NCBI GenBank assembly: GCA_902524385.1
Contig: CABZCZ010000004.1
Coordinates: 1 to 64,000, forward strand
Reading direction: 5' to 3'
From: an uncultured Alphaproteobacteria bacterium
GTDB lineage: Bacteria; Pseudomonadota; Alphaproteobacteria; HIMB59; GCA-002718135
DNA: 64,000 nt
Under the pieces are notes generated by a model. It saw only the letters and a program-made list of their open reading frames with translations. It ran no database searches and was not told the origin of the DNA. Positions 26,547-34,931 of the stretch are shown piece by piece. Made by a program: the position numbers and the translations under genes. How positions within the stretch are numbered: the stretch's first letter is position 1; each line of letters opens with the position of its first letter.

Positions 26547-28762
26547 TAATTACTTTGTAAGCTAAATATATATAATTCACCATATTTTTTAGAATAATTG
26601 TGATACCTACCTCCTGTAGAGATAACAGCTAAATATTGTTTATTACCTGACATGAAAGTTATTGGAGCTGTACTTCCAGCTGCGATCATAGTGTATGACC
26701 ATATCTCCTCACCACTAAAACTATCAATAGCAATTACTTTTTTGTCATTAGTTCCAGTAGAAAAAATTATATTTCCTGATGTAGCAATTAATCCACCAAA
26801 ATTTGATGTTCCTATTTTTTTATTTTTTATATAACCACTTGGCACTTCCCAATTAATTTTGCCATTTATTATATTTAAAGATACTATTTTTCCCCATGGT
26901 GGCTTGGTAGCAGGTAAATCATCTGAATATAGAAATTGTGACCATTGAAAATTTTCATTATAATTTTTTGAATTTTTAATTTTGTTATCCCAATTTACAA
27001 ATAATTTATGTATTTTTAATAATTCTTTATTTTCTAATTTATATTTATGTTTTTTTTGAACTTTTTTTAAAAAATATTCAAAATTTTCAAATTTTTTATC
27101 ATATAATTTTATTAAACTAGGTACATAATTTACGTTTTTTTCATCTATTGTTTTATAATTACCTGATCTATTTTTTTTATGACATGAAGAACAATTTTTC
27201 TCATACAAATTGTACGCTTCTTTCATTTTTATCGGAAAACTTTCATCTGAGCTTAAGTATAATTTTAATTGCCAAGGTATTTGATTTACTTGTAAATAAA
27301 TGTTTTGATTATGTGGATCAAAAACTGCGCCTGGCCATTGAGCACCGCCATGTAGACCATAAACAATTACATTTTTTGTAAATGATGGTGGTACAAATGT
27401 ACCAAAATTAAATTCTTCAATATTATTTAAAATTTTATTTTTATCTTCAATTAATCTATTGTCAAAATCATCAATAGATAAGTTTAATTTCATAAATGCT
27501 TCTGGAATTAAATTTATTATTTGCTTAGGGGATACTTTTTCATTTATAAAATCTGATTTTGGAACATTTATATAGTTAATATCATGTAAGGACGCACCGC
27601 TGTATCTATCAAAGATTAATGTATTACCAATTTTTGTAGTAATTATTACAACATCTATAAGATTATCATATACCTTAATTTTGGCTAGTAATGGTGGAGA
27701 GGCTATATCATAATCCCATAGATCGTGAGCAACTTCTTGAAATGTCCATAATATTTTTTTTTGATTTAAATCAATAGCTATAACACTATTAGCATTTTTA
27801 TTTTTTCCAGGTCTAGAAGTGCCAATTAATGCAGGTCTGGGATTTCCTGTTGTTAAGAAAAGTAGATTATTTTTTTTATCTAATGAAATACCTCCCCACG
27901 GGCTTCCACCTTTAAATTTTCTATTTTTTGGATGTATATTGATTACATCAGTTATAATACCATCAAGTAGAGAAATAATTTTCACTTTTTGATCATTGAC
28001 TGTTGCTACTACTACATTGTCTTTCCAAATAACAGGTGCCGCTTTAACAATGCCAGTTTTAATAAATCCATTATTACCTAATTTATTATTCAATTTACCT
28101 GTTTTATAATTAATACAAAAAATTCCATTTCTAATAGGAACAAATAAACAAGAATTTTCTTTATTTTTTTTATTAATCCATAATGTCATCCCTCTTGAGT
28201 CAATTTTTTTAAGAGATTTAAATCTCCATTTAATTATTTGATTTTCAATATCTATTGCAAGTACTTCTCTAAATGGAGTTACGACATATAATAATCGATC
28301 ATAAAATATTGGATTAGTTTCAACATTATTCATCCAATTTTTTTTTATAATTTTGTTATTTAAATCAATTTTAAATTCTAATTTTAAATTATTTATATTA
28401 TTTGTATTTATTTGATCAAATATTGAATATTTATTTGAAAAGTCTCCCCCATTAGATCTTATCCATTCGTTCGTGCCATCTAATTGATCAGGACTAGGTT
28501 TATATTGATTATCATTTTTTTTAATTAATTTTTTTCCAAAACCTTGTATGTCTTCAAATTTAAATATTTCGTCATTAGAATTTTGAAATTCATGTATATT
28601 ATATTTTATAGAAACAATATTGTGCGTACTATTTAATTCAAGTTTATTTAAAAAATAATCATAAGCAAAAGAAATACCAGTATCAGCAATAATATATTTA
28701 ATCGTTAAAAAGGTGGATAAAATAAAAATAAATAATATTGGTATTAATGGAAAGTATCTCAT
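26546..28762 (-). CDS. Membrane-anchored PQQ-dependent dehydrogenase with internal heme c site
   Basis: A 738-residue quinoprotein beta-propeller that oxidises a sugar, alcohol or similar substrate in the periplasm. One N-terminal helix (about residues 5-25) is an anchor or signal. Propeller motifs include HDLWDYDIASPPLL with a likely catalytic Asp, and tryptophan-docking type repeats such as LWTFQ and INWEVP. A CxxCH heme site (Cys524, Cys527, His528) sits in an insert before the last blades. The C-terminus GGRYHNYSKKYGELYIFSL matches the glucose-dehydrogenase-like group. The gene is extremely AT-rich and rich in Asn, Lys and Ile. No PQQ synthesis genes are in the window. Confidence 0.85.
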   Translation of the reverse strand: MRYFPLIPILFIFILSTFLTIKYIIADTGISFAYDYFLNKLELNSTHNIVSIKYNIHEFQNSNDEIFKFEDIQGFGKKLIKKNDNQYKPSPDQLDGTNEWIRSNGGDFSNKYSIFDQINTNNINNLKLEFKIDLNNKIIKKNWMNNVETNPIFYDRLLYVVTPFREVLAIDIENQIIKWRFKSLKKIDSRGMTLWINKKNKENSCLFVPIRNGIFCINYKTGKLNNKLGNNGFIKTGIVKAAPVIWKDNVVVATVNDQKVKIISLLDGIITDVINIHPKNRKFKGGSPWGGISLDKKNNLLFLTTGNPRPALIGTSRPGKNKNANSVIAIDLNQKKILWTFQEVAHDLWDYDIASPPLLAKIKVYDNLIDVVIITTKIGNTLIFDRYSGASLHDINYINVPKSDFINEKVSPKQIINLIPEAFMKLNLSIDDFDNRLIEDKNKILNNIEEFNFGTFVPPSFTKNVIVYGLHGGAQWPGAVFDPHNQNIYLQVNQIPWQLKLYLSSDESFPIKMKEAYNLYEKNCSSCHKKNRSGNYKTIDEKNVNYVPSLIKLYDKKFENFEYFLKKVQKKHKYKLENKELLKIHKLFVNWDNKIKNSKNYNENFQWSQFLYSDDLPATKPPWGKIVSLNIINGKINWEVPSGYIKNKKIGTSNFGGLIATSGNIIFSTGTNDKKVIAIDSFSGEEIWSYTMIAAGSTAPITFMSGNKQYLAVISTGGRYHNYSKKYGELYIFSLQSN

Positions 28763-28963
28763 AAAATTTAAATTAACTTGAAATTAAAAGATTAGGAAGT
28801 AATAAATTGAACATATGATGTCTACATAGGAGTTGAACCACAAGTTTAAGTATTTTTAGTAATTTGCCAGTACAAAAATTCTATTGTTTACATTCTATTT
28901 CTTATTTATCTCTCAGTTTCTTAGTGCAATCGATATAAGTTTTATAGATAAAAGATTTGGGAC
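28763..28963. other. Gene-free AT-rich junction between the quinoprotein gene and the relic
   Basis: I see no gene, RNA or clear terminator here. It should contain the promoter of the quinoprotein operon (start codon at 28762). One short stretch, 28829-28841, resembles the T-arm of a tRNA on the minus strand (12 of 13 bases match the tRNA-Phe T-arm), but no cloverleaf can be formed around it. Confidence 0.5.
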
Positions 28964-29080
28964 TTATACCTCTAATTTTCCAGTAATAGTTTTTCCAGGT
29001 TCTGCTACTAAGCCACTTTGATCAATTACCACAGGACCGGACGCTGGTTCTGTAATCCCTAAATCTTGACTAAACTCTAT
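28964..29080 (-). pseudogene. 3' end of a lost gene abutting tRNA-Phe
   Basis: From the last base of tRNA-Phe down to a TAA at 28964, the minus strand has an open frame of 38 codons. It reads in part IEFSQDLGITEPASG and LVAEPGKTITGKLEV. The composition is protein-like and unlike local genes: few Lys, no Asn, higher G+C. There is no start codon after the tRNA, and the frame merely continues into the tRNA. The simplest reading is the tail of a gene from an element inserted at the tRNA, or cut by such an event. I do not recognise the protein. Confidence 0.5.
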
Positions 29081-29156
29081 TGGTGCCCAGGGGCGGAATT
29101 GAACCACCGACACAGGGATTTTCAGTCCCTTGCTCTACCAACTGAGCTACCTGGGC
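29081..29156 (-). tRNA. tRNA-Phe (anticodon GAA)
   Basis: Minus-strand cloverleaf. The acceptor is GCCCAGG/CCTGGGC. The anticodon stem AGGGA/TCCCT with loop CTGAAAA gives anticodon GAA. T loop is TTCAATT, discriminator A, and CCA is encoded (29083-29081). It lies downstream of yacG on the same strand, an order often seen in Alphaproteobacteria, and a gene relic starts directly at its 3' end. Confidence 0.97.
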
Positions 29157-29208
29157 ACAAGACATCAGATAAAGTATTTATAATTAAATTCAATTAAAAA
29201 TAGAAAAA

Positions 29209-29388
29209 TTAATCAGATTTTATTTGCAGCCCATGTTCATCTGTCAGCCATTTCATTAAATCAAGATTAGCACATTTTTTTGAACAAAAAGGTATGAAAG
29301 GTTCTTTAGAAATCTTTTTACATGTTGGGCATTTAGATTTTTTTTTTAAAGAAATTATATTATTTTTTTTAGATTTTTTTACTTCCAT
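29209..29388 (-). CDS. yacG: DNA gyrase inhibitor YacG (small zinc protein)
   Basis: A 59-residue protein easily missed because of its length. It has the YacG pattern: CPTC (Cys20, Cys23) and [15 protein letters not shown] (Cys35, Cys39), giving a four-cysteine zinc site, followed by the conserved W and acidic DE. YacG proteins are reported to bind gyrase; many annotations call them zinc-binding proteins. The N-terminal 18 residues are lysine-rich and not conserved. Its ATG at 29388 overlaps the end of infA by ten bases. The maf-type gene often found between infA and yacG is absent here. Confidence 0.88.
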   Translation of the reverse strand: MEVKKSKKNNIISLKKKSKCPTCKKISKEPFIPFCSKKCANLDLMKWLTDEHGLQIKSD

Positions 29389-29597
29389 CTAAAAGTAATT
29401 CTGCCTTTAGTTAAATCATATGGTGTCATTTCTACTGTAACTTTATCGCCAGCTAATACTCTGATTCTATTTTTTCTCATTTTACCAGATGAGTGAGCTA
29501 GAATTTCATGATCATTTTCTAATTTTACTTTAAACATTGCATTTGGGAGAAGTTCTAAAACAACTCCTTGGAATTCAATTGATCCTTCTTTTGGCAT
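29379..29597 (-). CDS. infA: Translation initiation factor IF-1
   Basis: A 72-residue OB-fold protein that binds the ribosomal A site during initiation. The sequence is textbook: [46 protein letters not shown] core, [15 protein letters not shown] at the end. It follows hisD by 24 bases and overlaps yacG at its 3' end. Nothing unusual is seen. Confidence 0.98.
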   Translation of the reverse strand: MPKEGSIEFQGVVLELLPNAMFKVKLENDHEILAHSSGKMRKNRIRVLAGDKVTVEMTPYDLTKGRITFRWK

Positions 29598-29621
29598 ATT
29601 TTTAATTGCTTATAGTAAAAA

Positions 29622-30902
29622 TTATTTCTTTTGTCTAATTTTAACTGATAATTTATGTCCATCTAAACCTTCAAGTCCAGACATAGTTTTAGTATCTTCT
29701 GAGAGAGTATTAAAAGATTTTTGATTCATCTCAACAACAGAGTTCCTTTTCATAAAATCTAAAACACCTAAGCCTGATGAAAATTTTGCAGCTCCAGATG
29801 TGGGTAATACATGATTAGTTCCTACAATATAATCACCAAAAGCCTCAACAGAATACTCACCTACAAAAATACCACCTGCATTATTTATCTTTGGTAATAA
29901 TTTTTTATAATTAGATATGTGTAAGTGTAAATGTTCTGGTGCAATAAAGTTTATAATCTCTACAGCAAGCTCTATGTTGTCAACTAAAACAATAATGCCA
30001 TTATTTTTAAAACTTTTCTCAATTATTTTCTTTTTTGGTAAATCTTTCTTAATTTTTTTAATTGAATTTAAGACTTTAGTTGCAAAATTTTTATTGTCCG
30101 TAATTAAAATTGATTGTGCATTTTCATCATGTTCTGCTTGAGCTATTAAGTCAGAGGCTACCCAATCTGGATTATTTTTATTATTTGCAACAACAATTAT
30201 TTCTGATGGACCTGCAAGTAAATCTATTCCTACTTTTCCATATAATTGCTTTTTAGCTTCTGCAACATAAGCATTACCAGGTCCAAAAATTTTATAAACT
30301 GGTTTAATTGTTTGAGTACCAAATGTTAGTGCACTAATAGCTTGAGCACCTCCTATAAAATATGTTTCTTTAATACCTAATTCTTTTATTAATTTTATAA
30401 AGTAAGGATTAATTGATTTAGTGGGAGGAGTTATGCAAACAATTCTTTTAACTCCTGCTATAATTGCTGGTACTGCGTTCATAATTAAAGATGAAGGATA
30501 AAAAGCCTTTCCGCCAGGTACGTACAAACCAACTGAGTCAATAGGTTTCCATACAGATTTCAATATTGCACCATTATTAGTAAAGACAATATTTTTAGGT
30601 AATTGTTGTTTATGAAATGATGAAATATTTTTTATAGCTTTTTTAAAACTATTAAATATTTGAGGCTCAACTTTAGATTGAATTTTTATTTTAGATAAAT
30701 CTAAACTAAGATCATTTTTACTAATTTTAACTTTATCAAATTTTGTAGCGTATTTAATTAGAGATATATCACCATTTTTTTTTACATCATTAATAATTTT
30801 TTTTACATCAACTTGAATTGATTTACTTGATAATAAATTTCTTTTTTCAATCTTTTTTTGAAGTCGGTTATAAATATTTTTATTAAATTTTAATATTTTC
30901 AT
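29622..30902 (-). CDS. hisD: Histidinol dehydrogenase
   Basis: HisD carries out the last two steps of histidine synthesis, histidinol to histidine, using NAD and zinc. The 426 residues contain the family signatures VGLYVPGGKAFYPS, GPGNAYVAEAK, DLLAGPSE, AQAEHDENAQ and the zinc/catalytic His region PEHLHLH. It overlaps hisG by four bases (ATGA). The rest of the histidine pathway is not in the window. Confidence is high. Confidence 0.97.
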   Translation of the reverse strand: MKILKFNKNIYNRLQKKIEKRNLLSSKSIQVDVKKIINDVKKNGDISLIKYATKFDKVKISKNDLSLDLSKIKIQSKVEPQIFNSFKKAIKNISSFHKQQLPKNIVFTNNGAILKSVWKPIDSVGLYVPGGKAFYPSSLIMNAVPAIIAGVKRIVCITPPTKSINPYFIKLIKELGIKETYFIGGAQAISALTFGTQTIKPVYKIFGPGNAYVAEAKKQLYGKVGIDLLAGPSEIIVVANNKNNPDWVASDLIAQAEHDENAQSILITDNKNFATKVLNSIKKIKKDLPKKKIIEKSFKNNGIIVLVDNIELAVEIINFIAPEHLHLHISNYKKLLPKINNAGGIFVGEYSVEAFGDYIVGTNHVLPTSGAAKFSSGLGVLDFMKRNSVVEMNQKSFNTLSEDTKTMSGLEGLDGHKLSVKIRQKK

Positions 30903-31546
30903 TTTACAAAAGTACCTATTTCAGAAATAATTTTTGATACCTCATTCATATTTGTCTTATAAGCTGATCTATTGACTATTAATTTAGATTGAATTTTCAT
31001 TATTTCTTCAATTTCAATTAAACCATTTTCTTTCAATGTTTTTCCTGAAGAAACTAAATCTACAATTCTCCTACACATATTTAAAGAGGGAGCTAATTCC
31101 ATTGAGCCGCTTAATTTAATAATTTCAACTTGTATTCCCTTATTATAAAAAAATTTTTTAGTAATATTTGGATATTTCGTAGCAATTCTTACATTACTCC
31201 ATGTTTCTGGATCTTCTTTTTTTAATAAAGATTTCAAAGCTGCTACAGAAATTTTGCAACGACCAATATTTAAATCAAGCGGTGCATATATTTCTGAGTA
31301 ATCAAATTCATTAATTACATCCTCACCAGCTATTCCTATTTGAGCAGCTCCAAATGCAACAAACGTACAAGCATCAAATGCTCTAACTTTAATATATTCA
31401 ATATTTCTTTTTTTGGATTTAAAAGTTAATTTTCTTGTATCTTTGTCAAATAGCAAAGGGTCAGGAGCAAAACTTGTTTTAAGTAAAAGATTTTTACATT
31501 CTTTTGTTATTCTACCTCTGGGAACTGCAATGACAATTTTGCTCAT
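30899..31546 (-). CDS. hisG: ATP phosphoribosyltransferase, short form
   Basis: HisG starts histidine synthesis by joining ATP and PRPP. At 215 residues it is the short form, which lacks the C-terminal regulatory domain and in known cases needs HisZ for activity and feedback control. Signatures seen are VAVPRGRI near the N-terminus, FGAAQIGIAGEDVI, and the PRPP-site segment RIVDLVSSGKTL (about residues 160-171). No hisZ is visible in the window. It overlaps hisD and lies 45 bases after murA. Confidence 0.94.
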   Translation of the reverse strand: MSKIVIAVPRGRITKECKNLLLKTSFAPDPLLFDKDTRKLTFKSKKRNIEYIKVRAFDACTFVAFGAAQIGIAGEDVINEFDYSEIYAPLDLNIGRCKISVAALKSLLKKEDPETWSNVRIATKYPNITKKFFYNKGIQVEIIKLSGSMELAPSLNMCRRIVDLVSSGKTLKENGLIEIEEIMKIQSKLIVNRSAYKTNMNEVSKIISEIGTFVK

Positions 31547-31591
31547 AAATGCAGGCTTTTATATTGTCATCAAAGAAAACACTAGAAAAAG

Positions 31592-32848
31592 TTAATTTTT
31601 CTGCCTTTTTATTTTAACTCCCAAACTTCCTAATGTTTTTTCTATATTTTCATATCCTCTATCTAGATGATAAACACGATTTAATGTTGTTTGACCATTA
31701 GCATTCATAGCAGCTAACACTAAACTTATGCTAGCACGTAAGTCACTAGCCATTACTTGCGCTCCTTTAAAAGTTTGATTACCGATAATTGTAGCAGTAT
31801 CTTTTTCTACTTTAATATCTGCACCTAATCGATTTAGTTCAGGAACGTGCATAAATCTATTTTCAAAAATTGTTTCTTTAATTTTTGACTTCCCATCAGA
31901 GATACACATAAGAGACATTAATTGAGCTTGTAAATCAGTGGGGAAACCTGGATATGGATTAGTTGAAAGACTAGTAGATTTTAGTTTTGATCCTTTAAAA
32001 ACTTTTATTGAATTTTTACTTACTTTTAATTTTGCACCCATTTTTTTTAAAATATTAATTAAAGATTTTAAATAAACGGTATTAAAGTTTTTGATTTCTA
32101 AACTTGAATTTAACATCAAGGCTGCAATTATATATGTGCCAGCTACAATTCTATCAGAAATTATCTTATGCTCTACTTTATTTAAATTTGTAACACCCTG
32201 AACCAAAATAGTTTTTGTTCCTTGGCCTTCTATTTTTGCACCCATTTTTTTAAGGCAATTTGACAAATCTTCTATTTCTGGTTCTCTTGCAGCATTTAAA
32301 ATCTTAGTTTCTCCTTTTGCCAATACTGAAGCCATTAGTATATTTTCGGTAGCTCCTACACTTGGAAAAGGTAATTTAAATTTATTTCCAATCAGTTGTG
32401 ATTTAACACTGCCAACAACAAATCCATTTTGAATTTCAAAATTAGCTCCCAATTTTGATAAACCAGCAAGATGTATATCTATTGGCCTAGTTCCAATGGC
32501 ACATCCTCCTGGTAAAGATATTCTAGCCTCACCAAATCGAGAAAGTAAGGGTCCTAAAATTAAAATAGACGCTCTCATTTTTCTTACAACATCATAATCT
32601 GCTGACAAATTTTTGATTTTTTTTGGATTTATTTTTAGTTTATTTTTTTTATATTCAGTTTTAACACCATAATTATTTAATAATTTAATTAAATTTAATA
32701 CATCAACTACATTAGGTACATTTGAAAGTTCTAAAATCTTCTCAGATAAAAGAGATGATACAATTATTGGTAATGCAGCATTTTTTGAGCCATGAACATT
32801 AACTGAGCCTGAAATTTTAGCATCTCCCTTGATTATTAATTTATCCAT
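31592..32848 (-). CDS. murA: UDP-N-acetylglucosamine 1-carboxyvinyltransferase
   Basis: MurA makes the first committed peptidoglycan precursor by adding enolpyruvate to UDP-GlcNAc. The catalytic loop cysteine is Cys116 in GGCAIGTRPIDIHL, so fosfomycin binding is expected. SKNAALP near residue 21 and the C-terminal DLRASISLVLA are typical. Length is 418. Its ATG lies inside the last codons of the 49-residue gene upstream, so translation is probably coupled. Confidence 0.97.
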   Translation of the reverse strand: MDKLIIKGDAKISGSVNVHGSKNAALPIIVSSLLSEKILELSNVPNVVDVLNLIKLLNNYGVKTEYKKNKLKINPKKIKNLSADYDVVRKMRASILILGPLLSRFGEARISLPGGCAIGTRPIDIHLAGLSKLGANFEIQNGFVVGSVKSQLIGNKFKLPFPSVGATENILMASVLAKGETKILNAAREPEIEDLSNCLKKMGAKIEGQGTKTILVQGVTNLNKVEHKIISDRIVAGTYIIAALMLNSSLEIKNFNTVYLKSLINILKKMGAKLKVSKNSIKVFKGSKLKSTSLSTNPYPGFPTDLQAQLMSLMCISDGKSKIKETIFENRFMHVPELNRLGADIKVEKDTATIIGNQTFKGAQVMASDLRASISLVLAAMNANGQTTLNRVYHLDRGYENIEKTLGSLGVKIKRQKN

Positions 32849-32990
32849 TCTTGTTTATAGCTTTTTTTCTTTTAAAAATATTTGATTTGAGTTTTTTTTC
32901 TAATCTTTTTAATCTTGTTAAACGCAAATCTTTTTTTGTATCATCTTTTGGATGATTTATTTTTTTTTCTTTATTTAATTTATCTGTCAC
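32841..32990 (-). CDS. Conserved small basic protein upstream of murA
   Basis: A 49-residue reading frame with a GTG start at 32990, overlapping the preceding stop (GTGA), and ending inside murA. The C-terminal half ([18 protein letters not shown] then FKRKK) has the RxxRLxxxLxxNxxRRK-like pattern I associate with short unnamed alphaproteobacterial proteins next to murA. It is highly charged, with no membrane segment. Function unknown. The double overlap with both neighbours supports a real gene. Confidence 0.6.
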   Translation of the reverse strand: MTDKLNKEKKINHPKDDTKKDLRLTRLKRLEKKLKSNIFKRKKAINKNG

Positions 32991-33145
32991 AAATAAGATT
33001 TATTTATTACTTTTTTATTTAAAGTATTTTTTGAACATTTCTTAGAACAATATAAAACATTTTTCCAATCTCTTTCCCATTTTTTTCTCCAAGTGAATGG
33101 CTTATTACAAACAATGCAGATTTTAGAAGGTAAATTTTTCTTCAA
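32987..33145 (-). CDS. DUF2256 family small zinc-finger-like protein
   Basis: A 52-residue protein with the DUF2256 pattern: CIVC (Cys10, Cys13), [12 protein letters not shown] and YCSKKC (Cys33, Cys37). The four cysteines suggest a zinc site. Function unknown. The only start that fits is TTG at 33145, three bases after the stop of the exporter gene; the weak start suggests translational coupling. Length fits the family, which is often 40-60 residues. Confidence 0.8.
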   Translation of the reverse strand: MKKNLPSKICIVCNKPFTWRKKWERDWKNVLYCSKKCSKNTLNKKVINKSYL

Positions 33146-33148
33146 TTT

Positions 33149-34300
33149 TTACTCAAAAAGATAAAAATATCCATAAGCAACAACTAACGCTGGTATTGCA
33201 CTATAAAGTGTAGCTAAAATTGCAGCTTTTGGTGCAAGAGCTATTGCTGGAAATAAGGCATCACCATCATTTGAAATTGCATTACCTAGTTCTGCAGAAA
33301 GAGGAATATAGCCATTTAAATAAAAAGTTGCTACGACAACTTGTGGTCCGCAACCAGGTAAGAAGCCAAATAGAATTGCTACTAATGGTACAAAAGGTAG
33401 CCATAAATCAAAAAATATTTTTAAATCCAAACTTGTAAAATACATTAAAATTTCAAAGACAAGAAAACCACTAATTACCCAGGTAGTTACGAAATTAGTG
33501 GTGTCTACTACTCTTGATAATAACCCCCTGCTCTTATCAGTAGAACATTGAAAATCACTTAAGGGATTTAATGACCACATGAATATTGAAAGTATTGCTC
33601 CAGCAGAGGCAATAAAAACTAAAAGTGAGTTATAAATTGGTGAAACAAATTCTATCTGGAATGCAACTAGAATACCTAAAATAAAACCAGGAATAAATAA
33701 AAAAAGCCAAAAGAAATTAAAATTTGATACAAAAGTTTTATTTATTTTTTCAAATTCAATTTTTATTTTTGTTTCAGCCTGCATAAAGTTTGTGCCATGG
33801 ATATAGTCAATTATATAACCAGATATTGAACCAACAATTATTCCAATTCCAAATATTAAAAGTCCAGTTGTTGGCTCAATAGCAAGAATTAAGAATGCTG
33901 CATCACCCATTGTAGCTGTTAATACAGCAACTAAGGAGCCAAAAGAGATACGACCCTGAATATATTGAGTGACAACTATTATAGCTCCACCACATCCAGG
34001 TATTGCACCTAAAAATGCTGCTATACCAACATGGAACTTTTGAGTTTTAGATAAAAATTTCTTTACATCAAATTTTGTTAAACTATCTAATCCAATAAAA
34101 ACAAATAAAGTAAATCCTACAAAAACTGAAACCTGAATATAAGCATCTATCATTGATGATTGAATAACTTCACCAAATTCACCCCCTTGAAAAACAAGTG
34201 AAAGTAATAGTAGACCAAAGAAAGATTTCTTTAGTAGCCTTCCATCATTCTCAAGAATGATTTTGGTTTTTTTATTAATAGCGTTAATTAGCGCATTCAT
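33149..34300 (-). CDS. Putative 10-TM heavy-metal (probably manganese) exporter
   Basis: A 383-residue membrane protein with about ten helices and two internal motif repeats: LGAIPGCGGA (about 98-107) and FGFLPGCGPQ (about 318-327), with acidic residues nearby (GDAAF and GDALF). This is the pattern of the ArsP_2-type putative heavy-metal exporter family. It is divergent from an MntR-like regulator with a palindrome in the 64-base gap, which suggests manganese as substrate. Transport direction and metal are inferred from context, not shown. Confidence 0.75.
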   Translation of the reverse strand: MNALINAINKKTKIILENDGRLLKKSFFGLLLLSLVFQGGEFGEVIQSSMIDAYIQVSVFVGFTLFVFIGLDSLTKFDVKKFLSKTQKFHVGIAAFLGAIPGCGGAIIVVTQYIQGRISFGSLVAVLTATMGDAAFLILAIEPTTGLLIFGIGIIVGSISGYIIDYIHGTNFMQAETKIKIEFEKINKTFVSNFNFFWLFLFIPGFILGILVAFQIEFVSPIYNSLLVFIASAGAILSIFMWSLNPLSDFQCSTDKSRGLLSRVVDTTNFVTTWVISGFLVFEILMYFTSLDLKIFFDLWLPFVPLVAILFGFLPGCGPQVVVATFYLNGYIPLSAELGNAISNDGDALFPAIALAPKAAILATLYSAIPALVVAYGYFYLFE

Positions 34301-34320
34301 AGATGTATATATAGCTAATA

Positions 34321-34340
34321 AATATAGCTATGGCTATATT
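34321..34340. promoter_or_regulatory. Palindromic operator, probable MntR site
   Basis: AATATAGC (34321-34328) and GCTATATT (34333-34340) form a perfect 8-bp inverted repeat around TATG. A partial further copy of the same pattern (ATATAGCTA) lies at 34309-34317. It sits in the 64-base gap between the divergent exporter and regulator genes, where both promoters must be. MntR-family boxes are AT-rich palindromes of similar size. The assignment is by position and symmetry. Confidence 0.65.
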
Positions 34341-34364
34341 TTCTATTAATTTTTTTTAATTTTT

Positions 34365-34778
34365 ATGATAAAATTACTAATGTCATTTACTAAAGTCCGA
34401 AATGCTCATAAAACAGAAAATACTGAAGATTATTTAGAGCTCATTGCAGAACTGTTAAATTCTAAAGGAGAAGCTCGTATTGTTGATATTGCTGAAAGCT
34501 TGAGTATTGCCCAGGCTACAGCCAACAAAACAATACAAAGATTACAGTCAGAGGGTTATATTAAAAGAGAACCTTATCGATCAATTTTTTTAACATTTAA
34601 AGGTCAGAAAATAGCTAGTGAATCAAAAAAAAGGCACAACATAGTATATAATTTTTTGCTAAATCTTGGATTAGATAAGAATACAGCTTCTGAAGATGCA
34701 GAAGGAATTGAGCATCACGTTAGTCAAAAAACACTTAAAAAAATGGATAATTTTAACTCAAAAAATAAACATAATTGA
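34365..34778 (+). CDS. mntR: MntR-like manganese-responsive regulator (DtxR family)
   Basis: A 137-residue regulator with an N-terminal winged helix (EDYLELIAELLNSKGEARIVDIAESL, then TANKTIQRLQSEGYI as recognition helix) and the metal-binding/dimer helix region ending DAEGIEHHVSQKTL, whose E and HH residues are metal ligands in MntR. MntR represses or activates manganese transport genes according to Mn(II). The start at 34365 or the in-frame ATG at 34380 are both possible. It is divergent from the exporter gene and is followed by a strong hairpin. Confidence 0.88.
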   Translation: MIKLLMSFTKVRNAHKTENTEDYLELIAELLNSKGEARIVDIAESLSIAQATANKTIQRLQSEGYIKREPYRSIFLTFKGQKIASESKKRHNIVYNFLLNLGLDKNTASEDAEGIEHHVSQKTLKKMDNFNSKNKHN

Positions 34779-34806
34779 TTTCCAAATCAATTTTAACTAG
34801 TATATA

Positions 34807-34841
34807 AAAAAGAAGGGACACGGCGAATATCCCTTCTTTTT
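34807..34841. terminator. Bidirectional terminator between mntR and the convergent methyltransferase gene
   Basis: A 12-bp inverted repeat (34807-34818 with 34830-34841, core GAAGGGA/TCCCTTC) has T-runs on both strands. It lies 28 bases after the mntR stop and 90 bases after the end of the minus-strand methyltransferase gene. It can stop transcription from both sides. Confidence 0.88.
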
Positions 34842-34931
34842 ATCCTTGGTTTATGGATAGAAATAAACCTATACAATAAATACCCGATTCTCGATTTGGG
34901 CTCAAATTTTTTAATAACAAAGTCGAAATTC

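Noticed and set aside
27148..27381. Plus-strand open frame inside the quinoprotein gene
   Set aside because: Shadow of the AT-rich real gene on the other strand; hydrophobic run comes from poly-T stretches.
28823..28850. Possible second tRNA near tRNA-Phe
   Set aside because: Only T-arm-like bases are present; no acceptor, anticodon or D arm can be formed.
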